A stretch of DNA of 64,000 bases from Lentinula raphanica (lineage: Eukaryota; Basidiomycota; Agaricomycetes; Agaricales; Omphalotaceae), in NCBI GenBank assembly GCA_027919835.1, contig JANVFP010000039.1, positions 351,001 to 415,000 on the forward strand, in the 5' to 3' direction. The translations under genes and the position numbers were made by a program. Shown here one piece after another: positions 54,901 through 64,000 of the stretch. The notes beneath the pieces are model-generated. The model made no database searches. It was not told the DNA's origin and saw nothing but the letters and a program-made list of their open reading frames with translations. Within the stretch, counting starts at the first letter, position 1; the number at the start of each line of letters is the position of its first letter.

Positions 54901-57900
54901 GAAGGAGATTGAGGGTGAACACCACCAACTGCCGCCTCCCCCGCAAAGCAAAGAAGCCAAAGAGGAGATGAATGCCGCGGACAAGGAAGATCTTCCTGGT
55001 CAGGACCAGCAGATGAATGACATCGAGGGTGAGCAGCACGCACTGCCGCCGCCCCCGCCACAAAACAAAGAGGACAACACTGGGAAGATCGCCTCTGAGA
55101 AGGAAGATCAACCCCGCCCTCCAGACCAGCAGGTGAAGGAGATCGACGGTGAACACCACCAACTGCCGCCTCCCCCGCAAAGCACAGAAGCCGAAGAGGA
55201 GATGAATGCCGCGGACAAGGAAGATCTTCCTGGTCAGGACCAGCAGATGAATGACATCGAGGGTGAGCACACGAAAGAGGTGGATGAAGAGATGAATGAC
55301 GTCGGGGACGGGCAGCAAGGTGCTGGGGTGGATGCAGATCCTGACCACCAGCAGATGAATGACATCGAGGGTGAGCAAACGAAAGAGGTGGACGTAGAGA
55401 TGAACGACCTCGAAGATGAAGAACCCTTGGTGCTGTTGTCAGAGGGAGGTAATGGAAGCCAACCGCAACCTTCAGCTGGCACAAAGCGCAAGCCCAGCAG
55501 ATCACCTTCCCCTTTGTCGGATATTAGCCCACCTCCTTCAGACGACAACTCTCCTCCTCCCTCAGACGACAACCCTCCTTCTCCGGAAAATAATGACAAC
55601 GAAGAAGATGAGCCAGCGCCCGATCCCAAACCGAAACCTAAGGGAAAGGGACAGCCCGACCCAGCGCCTGATCCGAAACCGAAAAAGCCCAGGCCACGTA
55701 AAAAGTCGAAGAAGAACGTCGAGAGCGAGGACGACGGTGAGTCCAGTCACTATTCACACGAGTATTGTACTTTGATTCTATGTCCTCACCGTGTCTGTTT
55801 GCCATAAAGAATATCCCGGTCAACCACAACCAAGCAATACCGAGATCACCGAAACTGGTCTATGCCGTTCCGGTCGTTTAATAGCACTTGCTACAGCTGC
55901 TACAGGTGGCGCTCTAACACACTCAGAACCCAAACCTGGACGTTCGTTGTCTCCAGAGGACCAAGGGAGTGAGGTGGACGAAGACATGAAGGAAGATGTA
56001 AGTACTGCAACTGTCATCTGTACCAAGTTAAGGTTTCACTGAGCATGATTTTATTCAGGATGTGATCCCCTTGTTTGAACCGATTCCTCACAACCCCGTA
56101 AGTGGTCCTGCCTTCTCTGGCTCGGTTGATATTGATCGACAAGTTGCTGCAGTTGCGGTCCCGAGGGAGCTATCAGCTGCTGCATCATGATGGTACCCGA
56201 TCGGTTGAGTACGAACAATTTTCCCATGTATGTCTAGCCGTTTACTCTGTCTTCTCGAAGTTCATCCATTGAAATCCCTTTCAGCATTCACTCCCCGCTT
56301 CCCAATTGCAGTATGTCATGAGTGTAATTCACTCGCAGGCCAGATCGGATGGCCGGGTACTCCGAGATGGGCGGCCAAATCCGGAATGGATTCCGCCAAC
56401 AGACTATCCCATTCGGGAAGTCTCTGTCGATGAATGGGATGTGATGCCTATTCGTCGACGCCTTGCACTGTACCGGCAGGCCCGCGGCAGTCTCCTCATA
56501 CGAGGAAGGCCTGCAGACCGTCTCAGATACAATGTGGAAGAAGATGACCACATCGAACGATTGTTGGGTGATTTGGAGAAGCCACGTTCCTTGCGTGGTA
56601 AGTGCATGCAAGTTAATTTTATCAGATTCATCATTGATTGTCCTCCTCGCTTGATAGATGCCTCCCGTACATCGAACTGGCCTACCGATCGTCACACGCT
56701 TGGCACCCTCAAGGATGTTCAAGAAGCCGCGCTAGCGGGCAATAAGGTTGTGGATTGCATAGACATCCCCCTTCCTGCTTCGTGTGTACATCCCCCTGAA
56801 GGGATTTGCACAAAGGAACAAGCCGACGCGGCTGGATTAGAGCGAGTTTACAAGACGGGCCTATCGTGGGGCCTTTTTGCGACGTCGCATGCTCTCGACC
56901 CATTCGACGTCGAATATGCAGGCTACGGGACATGGGTGATGGCTCACACAGGCTCAAAGTATTGGGTCTTGGCGGTGCCTGAACAGGATTCCGACTTTGG
57001 CAGCACCGATATGTTTAGATTGAGGTTTCAGGTAGACGCCCATCACAGTCATCACCAGTGGGGCTTCTATGGACTCATCATGGAACCTGGAGATATGCTG
57101 TGAGTCTTGCTAGACTCATCAACCTTTCCAATGCTTGCCAAAAAAAGCCTAACAAATTTCGCAGGATCATGCCACCGTGCACCCCTCACTTTGACCTCAC
57201 CCCGTCGCCAGCTATATGCCATGAGGGCCGTTTCTACAGCTACCTGACAATGACCAAAACGGCATATAGCTGTTTCCACAACTTCGTTGCGGCCGAAACC
57301 CCCACCCACGATGCATTTGAGGGCCTCATGAGCATCCTATCCTTCTGGCACCATTCTATCATCGACAACAGCGAGACATACTTGAAACGCATCCGGAAAG
57401 TCGACCTGCATCCGGTGGTGACGAAGCGGGATGACGGTAAACCTTTTTCTCCTCTTCATAGACGTCGAACTAATTTTCTATCAGGCTCTGACCTCATAGT
57501 CCATCTCCCAGACTTCTATTCGTTTGACGACATCGTACAATTCCTCACCTTGGTGAATCTGGTAAAGCTCATCCCTGTCCTGGATATTCGCCGGTACATT
57601 GAACCAAGTGGGGTGGATAATCCATCCCCGAACTTTGCGGTGCCATTTGATTTCCAGGCTCGCTCACATCAGGCCAATGTCCAAGCCGGAGAGCTGCTAT
57701 CTTGGGTATCAAACAATTTCGAACTCAAACAATACGCCGGCCCCCCTGACACTTTTGCTACGCATGCTCGGTTGAAGAATCTCAGTCGGTTGTATCTTTG
57801 TCACCAGGCACAAACTCTCGTGTACGAAAAGGTGATGGGGGAGCGGATAGGGATGAAACCTGAGGACAGCACGATCACCGCTGAGGCAGTCAAGAAGGCC

Positions 57901-58083
57901 ATCGAAGAAGAAGTGGTTCAGTACAGCCCATGGATACAAAGGCGATGGCCTACGGACGAGGATGACGAAACAGTGGAGGATTGGGTCATGCGATGGAGCA
58001 AGGACGAACCTCAAACGTACGATTGGGAAACAGCGGTGGAGGGAAGGATGTATGTGGTGTCGAGAATCGAACCATCTACGTAG
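51913..58083 (+). CDS. JmjC-domain protein, copy B (open frame, altered metal site)
   Basis: Exons: 51913-51993, 52056-52295, 52356-52660, 52715-52868, 52922-53117, 53187-55736, 55810-55997, 56059-56097, 56153-56227, 56312-56597, 56658-57099, 57165-57436 and 57485-58083. The phases all agree, giving about 1808 aa. The architecture matches copy A: a helical N-terminal region, a long Pro/Glu-rich linker (here with five 78-residue repeats), SRSPSPLSD, a Lys-rich stretch and a C-terminal JmjC core. In the core the metal-binding H-x-D of copy A (HVD) reads D-V-E. GTWVMAHTGSKYW and MPPCTPHFDL remain. JmjC enzymes need the first His, so copy B is probably catalytically dead although its frame is intact. 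It may act as a non-enzymatic chromatin factor. Confidence 0.8.
54165..55290 (+). repeat. 234-bp coding minisatellite in the JmjC-B linker
   Basis: About five units of 234 bp (78 codons) start near 54165, 54399, 54633, 54867 and 55101. Each reads EKEDQPRPPDQQVKEIEGEH, then MNAxDKEDLPGxDQQMNDIE. Units are over 95 % alike by eye, so homogenisation is recent. The antisense strand stays open in two frames for over 470 codons only because the period is a multiple of three. Confidence 0.9.
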
Positions 58084-58170
58084 TGTTAAGGACATCTCGG
58101 CCCAGATCACATTTTTTGTATTTTATTTCTCATCTATTGCACACAGTCACGTTTTGCTTACTAAGCTTCT

Positions 58171-58192
58171 GAGCCCAGCGGTTTAACGCCCA
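58171..58192. repeat. Right-end motif of JmjC cassette B
   Basis: GAGCCCAGCGGTTTAACGCCCA is an inverted match (about 18 of 22) to the left-end arm at 51727. It is the counterpart of 16688-16709. Another similar copy (GGCAGTTTAACGCCCA) occurs at about 58241-58256. Confidence 0.65.
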
Positions 58193-58199
58193 AAATAAG

Positions 58200-59265
58200 C
58201 GCGCCACATGTTATTAATCTTCTCAGACTTCATTTCAGCCCACTGGCAGTTTAACGCCCAAGGTAAGCTCCCGCTGAGCAGCATGTTGAGGTGATCCTAG
58301 CACTCCCGGGTGTATTTAGATCACCTTATCCCGGGCCAGATGCAGAACCACAAGTTTTGCATACACCGAACTTGGCCATCATGGGCTTGATTGAAAAGAT
58401 ACCAACAATACGTCCACCGTGACTGTACATATACGATTATACCCCACCCTTCTTCTGCATCTTATGGCGCCACTGGAATTTTACCCGTTAAGACAAAATG
58501 AATATATCGCATTACATACTCTACTATGAGCAGCTCGATGAACAAACAATATCTCAACTAGTTGTCAGTTTTTTGTTTCTTCTTCCCTCGCCTGTTTGTT
58601 TCTTAGCTTACGGCTTAGGTCTAGGACGTTCTTCGTCAACATCCGTCGCATCACTTTTCGCCTTCCCTGTGGTTTCAGTTTTGGTTCTTCGGTTTCGACG
58701 AAGCCTCACGGAAAACTTGGGCAGCATTGCCTTCATCATCATCATCATTGTCTTTTGTTGTTGACCTTTGAGTTGGCGACATATTTGCTGTAAGGGTAAT
58801 TCCAACACAAAACCAACGAATCCATGGACGCACCACGCTTTGGAAACTATTGAAGGTTTCTTTACGAAAATCACCTTTTTCTTCCTTTATACCCACTCGT
58901 AGCTGAAATTTTCATGCTGCACAAAAGCCATTGTACCAAGTATCGACTCCCTTCCAAGCCAGTCCTCTCGCAGCTATTTAAAATTCTGGAAAACAAAATC
59001 AGAAGGTGCTTTGACCTGTCTATCAGGTGACTGTATAGAGCTCCCAAGCTCGCGAAAAAGACTGGGCCGCAATTTGATGAGCGCTTATTCTGTTTTCACT
59101 TCGCCTTCGATTTCTGTTTTCAATCTCTGATCTTGACTATCTTACAGCTTTTCCAATAATCTTGGACTTCAAATGAATTCCCTGGGTACTCATATGGATA
59201 ACTGCATTCTCACAATATTGACCAGATGGTTGAGTATATGCAAGTCAAGTTAGCAGAAGATAGCG
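58200..59265. other. Intergenic, no confident gene
   Basis: After the JmjC-B right motif I see an inverted pair AGGTGATC / GATCACCT (about 58290 and 58315) and short ORFs on both strands around 58500-58900, including an acidic minus-strand frame. None has a recognisable motif or clear splice structure. Confidence 0.45.
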
Positions 59266-60908
59266 TTAGAAATCGCTGGGATATAAGATACGAGCATATA
59301 CAAGAGCTGTGCGCCAAAGAGTCACTGCATCGATTTCTGTGACACTACGTGGAATAGGTGTAAGGAGAACATGCAACTCCTGAATATCTTCAGGCGTCAT
59401 TAAGCCTGTAGGTGGGTTGACCCTAACTTCATTGAGCTGCTGAGGGGGTCCAAGTTGTCCAAGCCAGGTATTGGATCCCTGCTCGTGAGCATAGTTGCGG
59501 CGTAAAGATTGCAAGAGTGTCTCGTCTCCTAGTCCTTCCCAGTCGACCCCAAACACCTCTAATTCTGCATCAGTCATGGAGTACTGGTCCAACGAGTCAC
59601 CTCTTATTCCGTGAACGATCATATCAAAACCCCACATATCCTCAGGACTACGTGCTGGTCCATCGCCTCTGCGTTGGGAAATGCGATGACAATTCCATCC
59701 TTCCACCCAAAACGCTAAAGAATTGTTGATTGTGTCCATGAAAAGGTGATGGAGAAGCCAAATGTGATTCGGATTGTTGATGTTGAGTTGATGCTGCTCC
59801 TCTAGTTGAGTGAAGAGGTCATGCCAGTGCTGTGAAATGTAGTTGGATACGTCGACCCATAGGCGTTCAATTCGAACATTATGAACTGATCTAAATTTTG
59901 GCTGATTTAGCCCCCAAGAAACAACACTAACAAGCTAAATACCTTCCCCAAATGTAGGAGCCTCTTCCAGATCCCCTAACGTGTTCCATGAATGCAGCAA
60001 CCCATACATTTTCAATACCATGGTCTCCGCGAACTCTAGATGGTACTCCATAACGCAATGCTGCAGACATGAAAAGTGCAAGAACGGTGGAAGGGCGGTT
60101 GTTGTTGGCAGCTTGAAGAGCCGTTACCATTCTGGAGTAGCCGTCAATAAATCCGTGGATGACTATTCCCCATCTAATGAGACCTAGAAAATTTTTCATC
60201 AAACAAGGTATCCACAAGAAATCACTAATGCTTACGATGGTGACCGTCATGATGCCAGAGAGAGTTGGGACCAGGTACGCTATATTGGCGACGCCTTATT
60301 GAGATTCTTTCGAAGACACGATGTACGGGATCTACTCGGATAAGAGAATGGCGTATGCGCTCGTACGGAACAATGTGGCCAAGTCGTCGAAGCATTCCAT
60401 GAAGCATTTGTATTCCAGCTCTGGCATAATGAGATCGCAGCAGACGAATTAATGAGTCGAGATCATCATTTGACATGTTCGATCTGCGAACGGAAGAAGA
60501 AGAAGACTGGATTAAGCTTGCAGCAGTTTCAACTTCAGGAGGAAATATGTTTGGAACGCTGAGCCTAGGATCCAGCAACTGGTCCCTAGATTCTTCATTC
60601 TCGTCTGGTGTCACTGTAGCAACGCTTCTAGTATGTGGAGGAGCATTGCCAGGTGAAGCAATACCGTTATCCAAAAGAGCTCTGCGTACAGTCCTATGGC
60701 TGACTCCAAGAAAATCTGCAATCCCACTAGTTGTACGATGGGTATAAGCCCAACGCAAAAAGTCAGGGTCAATAGCAGCTCTGGGACGACCTGCAGAACT
60801 AGGACCAGTGGAACTAGGACGAGGACGCTCCCAATGGATAACTTCTGGGCGACCTTGGTGGGACTGTTCTACACGGTGATTATGGATAGTTTGAACATCT
60901 AGAATCAT
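59266..60908 (-). CDS. Integrase-core (DDE) transposase-derived protein
   Basis: Minus-strand exons are 60908-60236, 60183-59943 and 59890-59266, with 52-nt GT-AG introns that keep the frame (about 512 aa). The N-terminus has an HTH-like segment (TSGIADFLGVSHRTVRRALL), a second helical region (RSHYARAGIQMLHGMLRRLG) and then the catalytic core: LWHHDGHH (first Asp), IHGFIDGYSRMV, SRVRGDHGIENV (second Asp) and VHNVRIERLWVDV (Glu). This is the integrase-core type seen in many Agaricomycetes genes and in Ginger-like transposons. The C-terminal 150 residues are hydrophilic. No terminal repeats were found around it, so it may be a stranded transposase or a domesticated gene. Confidence 0.8.
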
Positions 60909-60959
60909 ATGTTGAATATTGAAATGAAGAGTTTGCCATTCATTTTGATCGTCGAATAT

Positions 60960-61378
60960 TTGAGCATGCTAAAACAAATCAATTCCCTTGCTTGTCAAGG
61001 GCTCTTGGGGGTGTATAATTCATAGGCGCCGGTTGTTTTCTGTAAACATCGGGGACAAACAAATGTGTAATCACGATAAGGACAAGCGCTGAAGGATCTA
61101 GAGATAAGATAAGTATCCTCATGCAGTGTGCACTAATACTAAGAGCGCTCAAGCTCAAGCTCAAGCTCTGGAGTCAACTGCCTTCTGAAAGGCTCTATCC
61201 ATCGGTATCAAGTCCTTGTCATCTCTCAGAGCTCAAGCAAGGGCTCAGCCGCCTCGAGGCGGCCGTTCTAGTATAATGATGACATATCTTTGCACAAGAA
61301 CCCACCTGAGAAAGGAGATTTGAGTATTGGTTTAAGTCTTCCAAAAGAAAACGCAGATGAAAGACATCAGTTCAGTGA
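60960..61378. other. Intergenic with a perfect palindrome
   Basis: No gene seen. CCGCCTCGAGGCGG at about 61250 is a perfect 14-bp palindrome, and CTCAAG repeats lie around 61150. Their meaning is unknown. Confidence 0.45.
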
Positions 61379-61698
61379 TGGACAAGTCATTGACTTAGTC
61401 AAACAGTCACTGACTTGTGACTATTTGTCAATGGTAGTCAGTCAATGACGATGACATTTGACAGCATCCTGGGAATGCACGGCAGCACCCGGCAAGAGTA
61501 GGAAAATCTTGAAAAGGAAGTGATGAGACAGCAACGGTCACAAGATGTGAAACTCATGTCAACCGTTGGGTCAACCGGTATTCGGCTGATTTTAGTAACC
61601 GAAAGCCAAGCGTCAAGACAATTGACGAATTTCTGATGACTGAGAGTCAAAGTCACATTTTGTGACTTTGACATTGACTCGTCGTCAATGACTGTCCA
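61379..61698. mobile_element. MITE-like element with TGACT-rich inverted ends
   Basis: TGGACAAGTCATTGAC at 61379 and GTCAATGACTGTCCA at 61684-61698 are inverted copies with one base indel. Inside, both ends carry further TGACT/AGTCA-type words (CAGTCACTGACTTGTGAC on the left, TCACATTTTGTGACTTTGAC on the right). The 320-bp size and lack of coding fit a non-autonomous DNA element. A target duplication is not obvious. Confidence 0.55.
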
Positions 61699-63010
61699 AC
61701 ACTGCATCAGTTCCTTCTTCGTTGCATACTTGTTGAATCACTGAGTTGAACTGATGGTAATGTCTTCGAAATTCATGGAGAAGCTCTACAGCTGCAGTAG
61801 TTTGGTTGTTAGCCTCACATACATGAGGCATATAGCAGAGGGACAGCAAGAAAAGTATTGCATGAACAGCATAGGACCAAAACTGCATCGCGGTTTCAGA
61901 CAAAATCAGAGAATTCAGACAGTCTTACTAAGCCTGACAGCTGAAGCGCTTAAAGGCGCTAGTTGGCTGTTGGCAGAGGCCAAGCCAAAAAGGGCTCAAT
62001 TATATTAATTAAATTTGTTCCGTCTTTTCTCCTTTTGTAAGCATTCGATTCGATATGATATCTGAAGTTCTAAACTTTCAGGACATTGACAATTTCTATC
62101 AACATTTGGCTGAAAAGCATTGAAGCAACTTTCTCAGATTGCAAAGCGTAACAGACTATAAATAATGCGTGGGAAATATGACAGCGTTCAGTCTCTCTTC
62201 ACCTTAACTTCGTGGTTCCATAGATCAACCGGCCCTACCTCAGCATGCAGAACACTCTGAACATAACTTCAGTGTAACAAATGATGAGTTAAGCCTTTCC
62301 TATACATCAGACTCAATCTTGGGCCTTAACATAACTGTCTTACAGCAACCTAGGGCTGGAAGAAGAATTCCAATCCACTCTGACCCAATCAGCAGTGCTA
62401 GCTGATAGTAGACGCATACGCTGTGAGTAGATTTACAAGTTGTGTCCCTAGTACATTGAAACGTTAATGAAGGTAATGCTAGTCATAGAGATTTACCTTG
62501 CCCTCGCTCCAGGGAGTGACAGCTCCCCTTTAATAACGTATTCTCATGTCATCAATGCTCTATCGTTGTCTTCCATGCGTGTAATATCTGAGGAACATCA
62601 AGATTTCTTCAGCATCACCGTTGCTGCTGTCTTGCTTCTGCTGGCTAGTGCTCCTCTCCCTGATTCGTTACGTTTGGCAACGGAAGACAGTACCTCGTTT
62701 CTTGCTACCTCTCAGAGGCTACCCAGTAGCCAGTTTTGCGTTGACCAACTCCCTGGATACAGGGAGCTTGGCTCTATAAGCTCAGCAATCCTTGAATCAG
62801 CGGTTCTTTTTTCATTGCCACTCATAGAAGTAGACAGGTGTCGGTTTGTTTTGATAATCAGCAATGCAGTGAGTCCAGAACCTACCTTGTTCAATTCAGC
62901 TGATCATAACATCTCATTTTTTGTTATGAATCATAGATTAGGTTGTCGCATTACAGTACTCCCTGTCTTCTCAAGAACTGCCACAAAATCTGTATTTTGA
63001 GCAATCTCTT
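61699..63010. other. No confident gene
   Basis: A 177-codon plus-strand ORF at 62467-63000 has no recognisable motif. Its Leu/Ser composition does not distinguish coding from chance. It may be upstream sequence of the proline-rich ORF that follows. Confidence 0.35.
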
Positions 63011-63028
63011 ATGCGATGTCAGTCTGAA

Positions 63029-64000
63029 ATGACAGACTTACCTTCTGGCGTGCCAGACCACCTAGCATCTAGCTCATCTCTGACACCGACTCTAGCACAA
63101 CCTCCGCCTCCAGCAGCATCTCATGCTCCATTCCATGCCACGTCTCATGCTCCTTACGCTACGTCTTACGCGCCATCTCATCCACGCTCTATGGCGCCAT
63201 CTCGAGCAGGGTCTCGTACATCTTCTCGTGCGCCGTCTAGGGCGCCGTATCACATACCAACACGAACACCGTCCGACGTGCTCACTCCTCCTCCTCCTCC
63301 TCCTCCTCTTCTTCCTGGTGTTTTGTCTGGTGCACAACCACTAGTATCATCTTCCGCACTGTCCATTGCCTTACCTTCTCTGAGAGGGGAAACAACTCAA
63401 CCTAATCCTAACTATTCTCAATATAATCAAGATTACGAGGACATTAATACTTACCTCTTACAGCTTACTGGATCAACACCTGCCCCCGTATTTGCAGGTG
63501 GAATGTTACCTGCAAACAATCCGCCTGAGCACTTTCCTCCTGCTAACGGACCGCCTGCCCTCTTTCTGTATGCCACCGTTCCTCCTGCGCAATTTCATCC
63601 AGCGTATGTTCCTCCTGCAAACTTCGTACCTCCTGCTACTCAGCCTGCCGGTGTCTTACCGCCTGCCTCCTCCTTTTCATCTGCTATGCCCGTCTCAGCA
63701 CCTGGGTATGCTTCAAACTTCGTACCTCCTGCTACTCAGCCTGCCGGTTTCTTACCGCCTGCCTCCTCCTTTTCATCTGCTATGCCCGTCTCAGCACCTG
63801 GGTATGCTTCAGCACCTGCACCTGTTTTGGTACAGGAGCCTGAATCTGTTTCTGTATTTGCACCCATTCCTGCAACGACGTCAACCGTTCCCACTGCACC
63901 TATTCCTGATACGGCCCCGTTTCCTGCCCCCCTTCCTGCCCCCCTTCCTGCATCCATTTCTGCACCTGTTCCCTCAACCGCTTCTGCACCTGTTCCCACA
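63029..64000 (+). CDS. Proline-rich protein, runs off the window
   Basis: A frame open from ATG 63029 (or 63011) to the window edge, over 320 codons without a stop. It starts MTDLPSGVPDHLASSSS, continues with SHAP/SRAPSRAP repeats, a PPPPPPP run (63287-63310) and the segment YNQDYEDINTYLLQLTG. Pro-Pro-Ala repeats follow. A 102-bp block encoding NFVPPATQPAGVLPPASSF is tandemly duplicated (about 63620 and 63720). No domain is seen. It could be the disordered N-terminus of a retroelement Gag or of a cellular protein; the C-terminus lies outside the window. Confidence 0.5.
   Translation, partial: MTDLPSGVPDHLASSSSLTPTLAQPPPPAASHAPFHATSHAPYATSYAPSHPRSMAPSRAGSRTSSRAPSRAPYHIPTRTPSDVLTPPPPPPPLLPGVLSGAQPLVSSSALSIALPSLRGETTQPNPNYSQYNQDYEDINTYLLQLTGSTPAPVFAGGMLPANNPPEHFPPANGPPALFLYATVPPAQFHPAYVPPANFVPPATQPAGVLPPASSFSSAMPVSAPGYASNFVPPATQPAGFLPPASSFSSAMPVSAPGYASAPAPVLVQEPESVSVFAPIPATTSTVPTAPIPDTAPFPAPLPAPLPASISAPVPSTASAPVPT

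Noticed and set aside
53957..55505. Two very long minus-strand ORFs (473 and 497 codons) opposite JmjC-B
   Set aside because: They exist only because the 234-bp repeat is a multiple of three. They have no splice structure, and the plus strand has a conserved paralogue.

Overview
The window looks like nuclear DNA of a mushroom-forming basidiomycete (Agaricomycetes). Genes carry many 48-60 nt GT-AG introns, and the families present are typical of that group: a KDZ transposase with a cysteine cluster, a TET/JBP-like dioxygenase, FunK1 kinases, JmjC proteins and a chromodomain Ty3/gypsy retroelement. All functional names come from reading translations and motifs by eye; no database search was run.

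Layout. 1-2.4 kb: a split tRNA gene and a small two-exon gene. 2.4-6.6 kb (minus): an intact 12-exon gene for a TET/JBP-like 2OG-Fe(II) dioxygenase. 6.7-10.4 kb: two decayed genes, one with a PIP-box-like N-terminus and one a WDR48-type WD40 protein. 10.6-16.7 kb: JmjC cassette A. 16.9-17.8 kb: an orphan nuclear-type ORF. 17.8-23 kb: degraded sequence with relics of an NAD-epimerase-like gene and of the enoyl-CoA reductase TSC13. 23.1-25.8 kb: GRC3 polynucleotide kinase. 25.8-44.05 kb: an 18.25-kb gypsy element with apparently identical 216-bp LTRs, split by a complete 9.6-kb KDZ DNA transposon (32.4-42.0 kb). 44.1-46.2 kb: a possible tiny gene and relics of RRP1, 5-hydroxyisourate hydrolase and a 2OG oxygenase. 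46.8-49.7 kb: an intact FunK1 kinase. 50.2-51.5 kb: a broken FunK1 copy. 51.7-58.2 kb: JmjC cassette B. 59.3-60.9 kb (minus): an integrase-core (DDE) gene. 61.4-61.7 kb: a MITE-like repeat. 63.0 kb to the edge: a proline-rich ORF.

How it fits together. This is a repeat-rich accessory region in which transposons have landed on, and partly replaced, ordinary genes. The order of events can be read: gypsy inserted into the last codons of GRC3 (TSD GAGGT), then KDZ inserted into the gypsy integrase (TSD GCATTATC), and removing KDZ restores the integrase frame. The two JmjC genes are about 41 kb apart and share homology that starts and stops at the same inverted motif, which suggests that each gene is a mobile or repeatedly copied cassette. 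Several relics are of normally conserved single-copy genes, which suggests a decaying segmental duplication.
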